From Hymenopus coronatus (taxonomy: Eukaryota > Arthropoda > Insecta > Mantodea > Hymenopodidae), in NCBI GenBank assembly GCA_030762935.1, contig CM060900.1, positions 288,217,784 to 288,281,783 on the forward strand: DNA of 64,000 nt, written 5' to 3'. The notes under the pieces were generated by a model. It was not told the DNA's origin, searched no databases, and saw only the letters and a program-made list of their open reading frames with translations. A program made the translations under genes and the position numbers. Shown here piece after piece: positions 23,732 through 34,175 of the stretch (positions are counted from its first letter, which is position 1; every line of letters begins with the position of its first letter).

Positions 23732-24961
23732 CTTTCATGTCTTTACCTTGTACATACCCCACAAATCTTTGCCAGTGCAGAAGTTGCACATCTTTTGTCC
23801 CATCTCCCAGCAACCTTCCTCTTTTGGAAGACTTGAATTCTCTGGGTTTCACAGCTTCATAAGCCAAGTACCTCTTGCTGATCCTTTATGATACAGAACC
23901 CTCTCTCTCCTTTATGCACCTGTGAACGCTCTTTGGTTTCAGATTCTTCAGGCATTCTCTCTCCATTTGAATTTTTCCATTTGTCCTGCATAGCATACAT
24001 ACTGTTTTCAGTGGAATGTTTTCTCTGACACATTTTGCAGCAATCATTTCTCTTGTGTCATATTAGGTTTGTTTGTTATCATGCCTCACCATCATGTGTA
24101 CCTACTTGGCAACTAAACAGAGTGAACTGGAATCTTTATTCCAATCTCGCCATCTTCAAAGACAAAATTTTATAAGATATTGGTTTGATGCAGAACCCCT
24201 TACTTGCATCATTATTTCCCCCAAGGCATCTTCCCACTCAAGAGATTTACCTGTCCTATGGTGGATCAATAAATACTAGGCAGCTCTTTGTGCTTATATA
24301 CTCTGCTTTAGGTTTTTCAACACCAACCTACACTTGAAAATCTGGTCACTTACAAATAAATATGTGACAGTGCTTCCACACAATTCAGGTGCATTTTGTG
24401 GAGCTTTTTAATCGCCTCACACCTATGTTTGTCGTATGGGATAAGTGGCTGATAAAGTGTCACCTGCTCTAAGGTAAACCATCATTGTTGATCCTATAGA
24501 TGCAGCTGACACTCTGGGTAATGCTTTCATGGTTGTTCTGAACTCATTTAGTTGCCATCAAGCATTTTGCTCCATTAAGAACCAATTTAAATTGCATGAA
24601 CTGTTTTTTAATCTTCTAGTCTGGAGTGTTACAATGTATTTTTCATAACACTGGAGCTGGCATAAGTCCTATCATCCTCTAGGTAGTCGGCTTCTGGAGT
24701 GGATGTCATTCACATTTTAATGCTGCAGCAGCCCCTTTCACTGGTCAAGTCTTACATTAGATTAGAGTATATATACACACACCAAGGAGATGAACAAGAG
24801 GAACATATTCGTACGTGCCCACAAAAAGCCTTAGATTTATTATAGTATGCTTTCCTCACAGTTTCTAATCATTACCTCCCTAAACTTTAATAAGTCTCAG
24901 GAGCCCATAGATTAGTTTTTTACTAGAAAAATCTCACTTGGGTAATCAGCTCCAAATTGAT

Positions 24962-25274
24962 TGTATTGTAACAAAAACTTTTTTTTTCTCCAGTAACAGC
25001 TCTTTATTTCTTCCACAAACTGATTACAATCAGAATATGCCTACAAATAACAGAACTGTCTTTTCGATGTTTGCTGCAGCAAGGATAAGCTCGGTACAAA
25101 ATTCCCTTTGAACTCACTCAACTGTTGCATACAATGTATTTCCAGTGAAAAGTGAATGCTGGGCAGGGCTTTGTTGCCCCCTTTTTTACCTGTTAGTCAT
25201 GTGACTGGAAATTTCAAGAAGCTGTTGCATGTGCAGTACACTTCAGGTGCTCACAAACTCACTCTAGTGTAACA
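24962..25274 (-). repeat. Gypsy 3' LTR
   Basis: Minus-strand start TGTTACACTAGAGTG at 25274, end GTTACAATACA at 24962. It matches the 5' LTR at 28704-29030 with clear divergence (for example AACACCTGAAGTGTACTGCA against AACACCTGTTACTGCA), so the insertion is not recent. Confidence 0.8.
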
Positions 25275-25279
25275 ATTTG

Positions 25280-25610
25280 GGCTTTGATGTCAGTAGTGCA
25301 GTAGTTCCTTTCTGCCTTGGAGGCATTTTATCCCAGGTCCAGGATGGCCAGGAGCATGTTATAGCAAGACACTGTTCAGTTTCAATAGCCAGGAGGATCT
25401 GGTAATGCGCTGGGTCTATAGGATCCAAGAGTACAATATCAGAACATCGGAAAGGAAGGAGTCACAACAGTGCAGATGCCATGTAATGATGATCCTGTCC
25501 AGAGGAGTGCAGCCACTGCACCAAGGTTGAGGAGAATAGGTGTGCTACAGCAGTGTCATTTCGGCAGTGCCTGCAGCTGGATTAGATAGTGCAGGCCTGA
25601 GGAGGGAACA
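25280..25610 (+). pseudogene. Gypsy RNase H/linker fragment, inverted within arm 2
   Basis: The plus-strand peptide contains GFDVSSAVVPFCLGGILSQV followed by QDGQEHVIA, the same RNase H piece as in arm 1 and likewise opposite to the element's own direction. Sharing this inversion ties the two arms to one rearranged ancestor. Confidence 0.75.
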
Positions 25611-25651
25611 GCTGGCAGACACTGACACTGGTGCTAAAGACCCTCTCAGGC

Positions 25652-25860
25652 CACCACGCTGTGGCCGAGTGTTTACACCACTCACTTCTCTCCAGGTTCG
25701 ATCCCAGGTGACTGCATTTGGAAAAGTGGTAACAAAGTGGCGCAGAGGCAGGGTTTCCCTGGTCATCTTCATTCAAAATATCAGTGTCATCACCTGCAGT
25801 GCCATATATGGTAAAAGTGGGCATTAAGCACTATTAAAAAAAAGCAAAAAACAAATAAAC
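25652..25860 (+). repeat. tRNA-derived SINE, family B, nested in arm 2
   Basis: CGCTGTGGCCGAGTGTTTAC begins the A-box region; GGTTCGATCCCAGGTGACTG is a clear B box; the body ends GGGCATTAAGCACTATT and an A-rich tail. Same family as 62095-62345 but with a partly deleted middle. It lies between the integrase end and the inverted RNase H piece. Confidence 0.8.
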
Positions 25861-26076
25861 ACCAAATCGGCCTGCTGGAAAACTTGGCTGTTTGCCTGCT
25901 GGTCATAATAGGTTTTCATCTGGTTGCTCACTATCTGGATGTGTTGATGTGCCATCTTATGCATGTTGTGAAGTTGGTCTATGGGATTCTCCAAGTAGTT
26001 GACTGGCTGTTTTGCTCCAGGAGGACTCCCAACATCAGGTCACATGATAGTTGCAGCAGGGCCTATGCAGGAAACT

Positions 26077-26779
26077 TTACAGCACTCTTTTGGGCAAGGA
26101 CAATCTCTCATTTTTCGAGCCTTCTCCGTGGCCCCCAGATGCTGTGACTATGTGACCCAAATAGTTCACCTTCTTGCAGGAGAGTTGGCACTTCTTTGTA
26201 CTGAAGTCAAAGTTAGCTGCCTGCAGCCTTTGCATTATCCTGGACAGGTTCTCGAGATGGTCTTCAAAGTTGTGGCCTATGAATGATGATGTCATCGAGA
26301 TAGAACAGGCAGACATCGTAAGTTTACCCTCTCATCACTGACTGCAAGAGGTGCTGGAAGGTGACTGGTGCATTGCAGAGACAAAAGGGCATAACCATAA
26401 ATTGCCAAAGCCCTTGGCCAGTAGAGATGCAGCCTTCTCCATATCTATGGGATCCAGGGCCACTTGTCAGTATCATATTTTCAAGTCCAAAGTCGAGAAT
26501 CACAGCAAATGTGTCCAGGGTTTTATTGATCTGGGGTAAACAGAAATAGTCCTTTTTGGTGACTGCTTTCAGCTTCCTGCAGTTTATGTAGAATCGTAGC
26601 TTACTGTTCTTCTCAACCAAGACTATAGGAGAGCACCATGGGCTGTCAGACTCTTCAATGAATTCGGCTGTCAGACTCTTCAATGAATTCCTTAGACCCC
26701 ATGTGCTTCTGTATGTCCCATACCTCTGCCCCTTTTGTCGGAGGAACATTCCTGGGTGGTTTCCGGATCGATCGGACAC
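26077..26779 (-). pseudogene. Gypsy reverse transcriptase (first Gypsy)
   Basis: Minus-strand translation: EESDSPWCSPIVLVEKNSKL, then YFCLPQINKTLDTFA (finger and palm); then MPFCLCNAPVTFQHLLQ (the family's MPFGLCNAPATFQRLM); then FYLDDIIIH with the catalytic YLDD box intact at about 26293-26304; then FEDHLENLSRIMQRLQAANF and VNYLGHIV. It is read in at least two frames. A 25-bp direct tandem duplication at 26641-26690 adds a frame-breaking insert just N-terminal to DSPWCSP. The frame breaks make the gene non-functional. Confidence 0.85.
26641..26690. repeat. 25-bp tandem duplication inside the Gypsy reverse transcriptase
   Basis: GGCTGTCAGACTCTTCAATG plus AATTC occurs twice head to tail (26641-26665 and 26666-26690), with no mismatch by eye. 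The unit is 25 bp, not a multiple of three, so it shifts frame. Confidence 0.9.
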
Positions 26780-27299
26780 CTCTGGTGTCAGTAGTAAGAT
26801 GTATTATTCAGTTAGTGTGGATGTAAATGTCATGCCCTTTGCCAAAAACAGACTTTTATTGCTCCAATTGTGATACTGTTAGATGGTCGGCTGCCCTCTG
26901 CAGCAAATCTTTCAGCTGGGGTCCCAAGTCCTGCAATGGTGCTGACTGGTTGGATCTGTCACACAGAGCTACACTCACTCATGGCCCTTCTGTTCTGGCC
27001 TGGATGTCCTGTTCAAGGTCCAGTGGGTTCTTTAGCCTCGCGGGCACTCCTCCAGAAGTCTGACAACGATGCTGGAGGAACACATAATCCATTCGTTGGT
27101 GTTTTCCAGTTCATTACAAGGTTCCTTAATGGTTGACCTTCCAGGTGCACCTTCACCACCATCTTGCTTGTTACAGGCACAACTATGAAGCCTCCCAGGA
27201 TCACCCTGCAGATCCCATGATGTTTGTGTGGGCTCCAGAGTACCCCTCATCCCGACTGAGTCGCAACTTCTTTCAGCCGATGTTGAGTGTTGTCTCCTA

Positions 27300-27540
27300 G
27301 CTCCTAAGGGCATCTAGTCCCAGTATCACATTCTCGGCCACCCTGATGACAAATTCCCACAATGCTCCATCCCAATGACAACTCCAGCAGGGCCTCCTTC
27401 TCCACAGGTAAGATATTGGCTGATGCCGTTGCTAGTTGGTAGGGCAGACTGGCTGTTCCTGTCGACAAGCCTTTTGCCACATCAGATCTGATTATGCTCA
27501 CAGCTGCACCTGTGTATACTAGTGTCCAACACAATCTTCC
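27300..27540 (-). pseudogene. Gypsy aspartyl protease remnant
   Basis: Minus-strand peptide LVYTGAAVSIIRSDVAKGLS matches the family's [L/I]VDTGA[A/S]VS[I/V]I box, with the catalytic Asp replaced by Tyr (a GAC-to-TAC type change) near 27516. It normally cuts the Gag-Pol polyprotein; this copy cannot. Confidence 0.75.
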
Positions 27541-28049
27541 TAGTATCTGTCTGCAATGAGGCTGTCATCCACTCATCTGCCTAGGGCACTCAACATTACT
27601 TGAGATGTTGGAATTGATGACCCTGATGTGCCACTCCATTGTTTTCACCTGCTTGTCAGTGTAGTCTCTTTAGGATTTCCTGGTTGGCTGCACACCCCAC
27701 TGAAAGGTCACTGTCATCTCTTGGTTGTTTCTCTGCTCCTGTTGTAGGAAATGCTCCTCGTCTTCAAGGTTGTTGCAGATGTCTTGGCTACCTCATCCTT
27801 AAAGCTGCCGCTCATGACTCATGAATAATCTTGTAGTTGCCAAGCATAAGGTGCTGTCATATCTCGATGTCACGCACCCCATTGACAAAGGAGTGGGCTG
27901 CTTCCTGGAACATGTAACTAGGTGGTAGGTTCATCAGTTCTCAGTTGCCTGGCCAAACTCCTTCATCTTTTCCCCTAGCTATTGCTACTGTGATTTTGAC
28001 TGACTGCAGTATGCTGCAGCTAAGCAATTGTTCCTGAAGTGGTTTTCAA

Positions 28050-28703
28050 GTGCCTCCTAGTTCTCTCCAGACATTGCCAGTGTTGGAATCACATTCAGTA
28101 CCTCAGCTGCCCCTCCCTGGAGACTTGCTATCAGTTGTGCGGTTTCCTCTTCTACTGACCATTGGCTGTGAGTGGCGATGGCAGTCAATTGTTGGCAGAA
28201 GACTTTAAAGGTGGATGTTCTGCCAAACTTAGCTTGATGCATGCAGATGTTGCTTTGCATCCTGTCATCTCGATGTTCAAGTCTTTCAGCCTTTCATTGA
28301 GCATCTTTTCTATCATCGTGTTCAGTTCTTTTGCTCTTCTATCAACTCCCCTCCAGGGCATTAAGTCATTTGGTCATGGTCTTTCTTCATTCCACCAAGC
28401 TTTTCTAAGGTGGTCACATGTCCTTCAACATGCTCTAGGGCATTAATGTGTTGGTCAAGATTGTTCACCCATCTGCAAAGCCCTTCTACATCCTTCTTAA
28501 TGCCGGCCAGTTGTTGATTTTGATTAATATTTCCTTCTTCAAGTTCTCCATTTGTTCTGAAAAGCATTTCTGTTTTTTGTTTTGTCCATTCTGGGTTACT
28601 TTTTCTATTTCAGATTTCATTTCCATCTTCATTTTCCTAATTTTGTCAAGTAAAGATTTCATCATGACCTCAATCATGATGTTAATTCCTGCTCTGGACA
28701 CCA
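28050..28703 (-). pseudogene. Gypsy gag remnant
   Basis: The N-terminus begins just after the primer-binding site: a Met/Lys/Glu-rich segment (28690-28490), then NQNQQLAGIKKDVEGLCRWV and further coiled-coil-like residues (28567-28361), then a capsid-like stretch containing WSVEEETAQLIASLQGGAAE (28260-28057), typical of gag in this Gypsy lineage. Frameshifts separate the three blocks. Gag would form the particle shell. Confidence 0.7.
28686..28703 (-). promoter_or_regulatory. Putative tRNA primer-binding site
   Basis: On the minus strand, TGGTGTCCAGAGCAGGAA directly follows the 5' LTR end. It begins TGG as required to pair with a tRNA 3' CCA. I cannot name the tRNA with certainty. Confidence 0.6.
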
Positions 28704-29030
28704 GTATAATAAAAGCTCTCTTCTTTTCCAACTGCAACTCTTTATTTCTTCCACAAGCCTATTTCAATCATTATCTGCTCACAAATAACTGTCTTTTTTA
28801 ACATTGTACCACATAGTTTCCTTTGGAAGTTTCTTGCAGCGACGATACAACTCGGTATGAAATTCCTGTCAAACTAACTCAACTGTTGCATTTGTTGAAT
28901 TCCCAGTGAAAACTGAATGCTGAGCAGGACTCTATTGCCCTCTTTTTTTACCTGTTGGTTACATGACTAAATTCCTAAAAGCTGTCATACATGCAGTAAC
29001 AGGTGTTCACAAACTCACGGTGGTGTGACA
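28704..29030 (-). repeat. Gypsy 5' LTR
   Basis: Starts TGTCACACCACCGTGAG at 29030 (minus) and ends ...CTTTTATTATAC before the primer-binding site. About 327 bp; aligned by eye with 24962-25274 and 10264-10575. Confidence 0.8.
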
Positions 29031-29124
29031 ATGTAGGCTTCAATGTCAAAGAACCTTCATTCACTTTCTCATGCACTAGTCACTTTTATTGGCTTCATTG
29101 AGCACAGATTCAATATCAGTCCTT

Positions 29125-29310
29125 ACAAGGGGTGTTCAATAAGTCCTCAGAAAATCCAAGAACTTACATTCGTAGCATTGAAAAAACTTTGTATTTTGTA
29201 ACCGTCGTCTCTTAGTAGATGGTAGTTAAAGTTTCAGCTATGTCCATTACATGGTTTGTGAAACCTTACCAGTGGGGTATTTTCATTTATTTTTTGCTGA
29301 TGAACTTCTG
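29125..29310. other. Possible solitary mariner-type end and spacer
   Basis: ACAAGGGGTGTTCAATAAGT at about 29127 resembles Tc1/mariner TIR starts, but no second end or transposase of that type follows. Otherwise unremarkable. Confidence 0.3.
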
Positions 29311-30940
29311 AAAAGAATATGTGACAAGACTTCAAGCTATGGCATTTAAAGGAAACTGCAGCATACTCCACCTCAAAAAAGATCTGATTATTTTTTTTGG
29401 TCTAATCCTACAGTAACAGACATAAAAGCATTTTTGGGGGTAATTATCAAGCTAGATACGAAAAACTACTTTTCTAAGCTTTGTTAAGCAAAAATTGCCT
29501 TTCTTTGGTCATGTGTCTTCCAGAGGTGACTTCTTGCTGTTATACTGGAATTTGTATTTCACTGATGAAAATTCCCAAGCAAGAAAAAGGAAAACAGTAC
29601 ATCCAATCAAAGTTGTGCTTGAGAAAGTAAATTCCAAATGTCAGTTACACTTTCACTGGTGGATGAAAGTACCATATCGTTCAAGGTTAGAGCATGTTTC
29701 AAAGTTTACAATCCAATGAAGCCCATAAAGTTCGAAATGAAAACATATGTATTATCAGACAGAACAAATAGTTATATATACTCCTTCAAGCCCTATTTGG
29801 GTAAGGAGGAAAACTCACAAGGTACAGCTCTACTGAGGACAGTGCATGTTGTCAAGAATCTTTGTGCTACTCTGATAAAAGACAGACCTTGCCATCTATG
29901 GGATATCATATTTGTACTGATAGATATTACACATTGGTTACTACAGAACAACAAGATGATCTGTATTGAAAAAGCCACAGTCATCAAAATTAAAAAAGGT
30001 GAAATAATGTCTTTTGGTCAGTAAGAAAAATTGGCTATTACTTGAAAATATAAAATAACTAGTTATACTGTCCATTTTCCACAAAGGAAGCAAAGCTAAT
30101 TTGGTACCTGTTCTGTCAAAGTTTCCAAATCAACCTACTTTCAGCCAGTGTGTGTGCAATAGATTACACAAAAAACATGGGAGGATTTGATGAAAGTGAT
30201 CATTTCATTTCTTATCAGTTTATGAGTAGGACTGTGAAGTACAGAAAAATGTTTTTCTGGCTGCTTGAACTATTGATTGTAAATTCTTACGTGGAGTATA
30301 ACATTGTCCAGATAAAATAACCATAGTTATGCTGCCTGTTTTCCACAAAGGAAGCAAAATCTAATATGGTACCTGTTCTGTCAAAGTTTCCAAATCAACA
30401 TTTTACTTTCAGCCAGTGTGCGTAATAGATAACACAAAAAACATGGGAGGATTTGATGGAAGTGATCATTTCATTTTTTATCAGTTTATGAGGAGAACTG
30501 TGAAGTACTGAAAAATGTTTTTCTGGGTGCTTGAAGCATCGATTATAAATTGCTACATGGAGTATACAACATGGTCCAGATAGAAAACAGAAAAAAAAAG
30601 CCTGTACAACACATAAAGTTCAGAAGGTGCCTGGTAGAAGCCCTGGTTTATGAGAGGATGCTGTCACCAGAACAAATATCCTCTCCTAGGCAAGAAGGAT
30701 CATCATTTGGACCTTTAGGACAAAGACTAAGTGGACTTCTCTATTCTATTAACAGGAAAGAAAGAGGTTCCAAAGGAAGATGTGCTTTTTGCCATGCGAG
30801 AGGGGCTAGGAAACAAATAATATATTTTTGTGAAACATGTGACCTAAAGCTTTATCTACATCCATATATTGCATTAGAGCTTGCCATATGCAAAAATATT
30901 TCAATATTACATTATAAGATGTTCATAAACTGAATACATA
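29310..30940 (+). mobile_element. piggyBac-type transposon, decayed, with internal duplication
   Basis: The plus-strand pieces follow piggyBac transposase order. About 29400-29740: TVTDIKAFLGVIIKL, a MSR-like region, then LVDESTISFK (family VDE.M.PFKGR, first catalytic Asp). 29730-30020: NPMKPIKFEMKTYVLSD, SFKPYLGKEE and LIDITHW (second Asp region). 30100-30280: NMGGFDESDHFISYQF (third Asp region). That last segment is repeated at 30360-30560. 30550-30933 ends in the Cys-rich finger GRCAFCHARGARKQIIYFCE then TCDLKLYLHP. Stops and frameshifts occur throughout. An active copy would excise at TTAA sites; TIRs and TTAA ends were not found. Confidence 0.85.
30048..30590. repeat. ~264-bp tandem duplication within piggyBac
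   Basis: The segment starting AGTTATACTGTCCATTTTCC (30061) recurs 264 bases later (30325 onward) with about 10% differences by eye. It holds the codons around GGFDESDHF, so the third catalytic region occurs twice. Confidence 0.85.
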
Positions 30941-31189
30941 GTGTGGCCTGCAGATATGGTAAAACTTTGGTTGTTTTGGACATATACCACTTTTCATTGA
31001 AGCAAATGTAGACTCAGAAGAAAATGCTTCTAATATAGCAATTTGATAACTGTATGAACATTTTTATGCTTGCTCATAGGTTTTCAATAATGTAGTTCAC
31101 AAAATAGTTTATGAAGTGCCTGCATTTAGAAAATATTTATTTTTAAAAACTATGAGAAAATTGGAAAAATAATTATACCTTGAGAAGGG

Positions 31190-31435
31190 TGAAGTACGGT
31201 ATTGAGGTATGCCATCTCGAAACAATTTGAGATCATTCTGGTTACTGGGAAACATTTGAGTCATTTGAGGAATTTAATGCCATGTTGGTATGCTGCCATG
31301 GTAGCTCAGTTGTTAGAGCAACTGGCTAGAAACCAGCAGATCAATGGTTCAAATCCAGGCTATGCCATTGAGTTTTTCACTCTGACTCTACCTATCCAAC
31401 TCCTGTCTTACATTGAAAAAACAATTAATTAATAC
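31190..31435 (+). repeat. tRNA-derived SINE, family C, copy 1
   Basis: GCCATGGTAGCTCAGTTGTT is a good A box, and GGTTCAAATCC a good B box 45 bases on. Downstream CTCTGACTCTACCTATCCAA and an AATTAA-rich end are shared with 43285-43530. Similarity begins about 90 bp upstream of the tRNA head, so the repeat is longer than its tRNA part. Confidence 0.75.
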
Positions 31436-31449
31436 TCCTTAATGAGCTT

Positions 31450-32260
31450 TGATTTGGTGATGGGTGCTAATAGTGCCTGCAATGCCACATGGTTGTTTGA
31501 GGATATCTGGATACTACAATTTCTGTAGCACCTGTCCTCCTACACACAAGCCCTGAGGCATATAATTCTGCCTGGAATACTTTGTTCAAAGCTCCCAAAA
31601 GATTCCACTCCTCCAGCTTGGGCTTACTTCTATATATACCAGCTCTTGTTACATCTTTTGTTTCTGATCCATCAGCAACCATGTAATGTCCTCTGATCAG
31701 TGTTGGTAATTACCTCCTAATTCTCTCTACTTTCAGTTGCAACATTTTTTTTTTTTTTTTGGTAGTGTTTAACGCCCGCTTTAACTACTTATGGCACTGC
31801 AGGTGGTGGTTGCAACATTGAAGGACTTATTGAAGCTGAGAGACAGGTTTATAAGGTCTCCTGATCTTTCTGTAATTGGATTTATCTCCACACCATATAA
31901 TATTTTGGTAGGATGCCCCAGAAATCTTGTTGATTTCCAGTTCCTTCAGCCTTTAATCCAAGTGCTCCAGCCATTGCCTCAATTTTAAACTGTAGATGAA
32001 ATGGAGGCAAGCTAAGTACACTTTATATTCCAGCTGTAGCTTTGTTGTTAAATTCCACCGGTTATGGCTACAGACCAATCTCTATAAATTCCCCAGTTCC
32101 TTGACAGCCACTACCTGCTCAATACTTTTCCACCAGTCAATGACCCATAAGTAATTATTGGCCTCACTATATTGGTATAAATCCAGTGGATGCACCTAAA
32201 ACTAAAATCCCAGCTTCTACCATAGACTCTTGGTAAACAATTTCTCATACAGGTCTATGT
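31450..32260 (-). mobile_element. LINE 3' half: reverse transcriptase end and RNase H
   Basis: Minus-strand translation from about 32255: WDFSFRCIHWIYTNIVRPII then TYGSLTGG (family W.YT.VVRP...YG...W), an ITGA-like point and YGVEINPITERSGDL. A SINE insertion interrupts at 31747-31808. Then DGSETKDVTRAGIYRSKPKL and NKVFQAELYA (31682-31560), the RNase H DGS....GAGI / VFQAE[L/V]YA motifs. RNase H on a LINE points to the I/LOA/R1/Jockey group. Frames are broken. The upstream catalytic domain lies inverted at 32270-32480. Confidence 0.8.
31747..31808 (-). repeat. 5'-truncated family-B SINE with 11-bp TSD
   Basis: T-run, then GGTAGTGTTTAACGCCCGCT (the reverse complement of the family-B 3' end), ending GCACTGCAGGTGG. 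Flanked by GTTGCAACATT at 31736-31746 and 31809-31819. It sits inside the LINE and is therefore younger than it. Confidence 0.9.
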
Positions 32261-32269
32261 GACAAAGTG

Positions 32270-32480
32270 CTTTATTTCCATCAGCTGGCATAGGCCACCA
32301 TTATCCCAATAGTAAAACCTGGAAAGGATTACTATCTTCCAGTTACCAGGTTGTCTCACCAGTTGTACTTGCAAGTTGAAGGATCTTTAGATCAGCAGGT
32401 GGTTGACAAGTGGCTTGAATATCAGAAACTGCTGTCAAATGCCCAGTGCAACTGTTCATTACTATTCAATTATGACGCAG
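32270..32480 (+). pseudogene. Inverted piece of LINE reverse transcriptase
   Basis: Plus-strand peptide contains ATIIPIVKPGKDYYLP-like residues (family A.[I/V]IPI.KPGKDP..PSSYRPI), then VDKWLEYQKLLSNAQCNC (family V..WLE....LS..QCGFR). These are the reverse transcriptase finger motifs that should precede the 31450-32260 block, but they run the other way. Confidence 0.65.
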
Positions 32481-34030
32481 AACTTGACATTGAAGCAATC
32501 TAGGCAATTAAAAATAAAACTATACTGCCCTAAAACATTATTAAAAAGTAATAAAAGAATATTGTTTGGCAGTTAAATGCCAAAGACACGCATGTGAAGA
32601 AATAGCAACATGACATAATTTCTTCACGATACGCACAAAAATTGCTTAAAATGGTATGTTTAACGAAAGTAGCATAGCCAGGGTTATGTAATAAATATAA
32701 CTCATTATTATGTATAAAATAGCTAAGAATTGGTATTCAGGAAAGTATATTAAGCATATAAAAAACTTAAATAAACATAATACGGGAGAAGAAGAGGAAC
32801 AAAAGCGATCGAGCTGTAATTTGTTTAAGCATATGACAAAGGATAAGAACAAAGCTTAACAAATAACTAATTTAGAAAAGTAAGTTATTTGTACCAACAT
32901 TATTATGTAATTATTCAATTGTAATAATTTTAATTACCAGGAGCATATAAAAATGTATATTGTATATGTATTTCACGAAATGTGGGAACAAGGAAATCTG
33001 TCGTCCCCATGGTGATATGCAGATTACAATACTAAAAACAATGATCTTCAACTTTATGTTAGAAGTGAAGATTTTATAAAGTTCCGGTACACAGTCTGTG
33101 AATAGTGAAGACGTAGCTGCAGGCACTAAAAGTTCATCTCAGAAATTGAGATCAATATTGTAGTAAATGTGTATAAAATAATATATTGTATTAACTATCA
33201 TCAATAACTTAATGTGAGTACGTACCATAAAGCAGATATTGGGCACAGTTTTCTGTAAAAGAAACCAGTTCAAGTCACGTGCCTTGGAACACTGCGTTGA
33301 TACGACAATCTATACAAATTAAAGTTTTAAATACCAAATTGTTTTTAAATTCATTCTCTCCTAAAAGATCCTACTAACCAAGCAAAGGGATTGAGATTCT
33401 TTTACTCACCGAGTATAGCTAGCAATCACTTGGTGTGTAATGCAACCAGGTTATAAAATGAAATATAAACAACTTCACCATGGAGAAGAAGTTTAAAAGT
33501 GTCTCAACAATTAGTTTGGCACTAAACAATAATTCCAGTGTTGCCAATTTCAAGCGTGACCAACATTACAGATCCAGCGGCAAATTTAAACTTATAAAAC
33601 ATGCTTCAGCATAACACTAAACCGAGGGTCCAGGATGAGAGTTCCCGTGACGTAGAGCAGCCCAATCAACTCCGAGGCTACAAGCTACACTACCGACAGC
33701 TAAGGTGAGGTAACTGGCGACAAAGCCTACCAAAAGGGACTGCCCCAATTATCAACCATTTAGTTTCATTATTCATGCAGATCATGCACAACATTCATTT
33801 TTGAGAAAAACTTAAGTGGTTGCAGTGTTTTTTTGACCTTTAGAAAATGACTGATACTTCCTGAAGAGAAGCTATCCATAATGTGCTCCATAAGTGGTGC
33901 ATTCATGGTTGTCTACCTCTCTTTATTCAATAGTTCATAAAGGATTGAATATTTCAGGTATGAATGGGCTTGGTTTTAATCCATGGATTTACTCTGGAGA
34001 ATGGAGTACTGCAGCTTTGGGTAGTGAACA
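32481..34030. other. No recognised gene; possible promoter-like patch near 33600-33740
   Basis: AT-rich except for a short CpG-bearing stretch at about 33620-33740 that contains CCCGTGACGTAG (CRE-like) and CCCAATCA (CCAAT-like). A CACGTG lies near 33278. These words are short and prove nothing alone; no exon could be attached. Confidence 0.35.
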
Positions 34031-34049
34031 TTGCAATTTTGCAATATAC

Positions 34050-34175
34050 ATATATGGGCTCTCGCTTGTAAGCACACTTAAAAACCTCAGTCTGCACTGG
34101 GTTTGAACCTGCGACCATGGGATCAGAATGTCAGTGCCTAACCAACTTGCTATTGCCATCAAACCTATTGTGCCA
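34050..34175 (-). repeat. tRNA-derived SINE, family D
   Basis: On the minus strand, AGTTGGTTAGGCACTGACAT is A-box-like, and GGTCGCAGGTTCAAACCCAG contains a clear B box about 35 bases on. The body continues toward 34050 and below. The 5' end lies near 34170. Confidence 0.65.

Larger units (their letters stand above)
23732..26333 (-). mobile_element. Inverted duplication arm 2: flank, Gypsy 3' LTR and rearranged Gypsy 3' half
   Basis: Reverse complement of arm 1 (9211-11780), slightly longer at about 2602 bp. It carries the same succession: unique flank 23732-24961, LTR 24962-25274, inverted RNase H fragment on the plus strand 25280-25610, SINE 25652-25860, integrase C-terminus 25880-26060 and reverse transcriptase from about 26065 upward. 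Unlike arm 1 it continues into the rest of a Gypsy element up to 29030, so arm 2 is the likelier source and arm 1 the copy. Confidence 0.85.
24962..29030 (-). mobile_element. First Gypsy-type LTR retrotransposon, rearranged
   Basis: Two LTRs in direct orientation bound it (28704-29030 and 24962-25274). Read on the minus strand: primer-binding site at 28686-28703; gag 28700-28050; aspartyl protease about 27530-27300; reverse transcriptase 26779-26077; then a deletion that joins the reverse transcriptase to the integrase C-terminus; then a SINE and an inverted RNase H piece before the 3' LTR. Such elements copy their RNA into DNA in cytoplasmic particles and integrate it. This one cannot: RNase H is inverted and partial, the integrase core is absent and the protease Asp is lost. 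The missing parts are present in the related copy at 52880-55010. Confidence 0.85.

Noticed and set aside
33600..33760. Host promoter with CRE- and CCAAT-like words
   Set aside because: The words are short and common, and no exon can be tied to the site.
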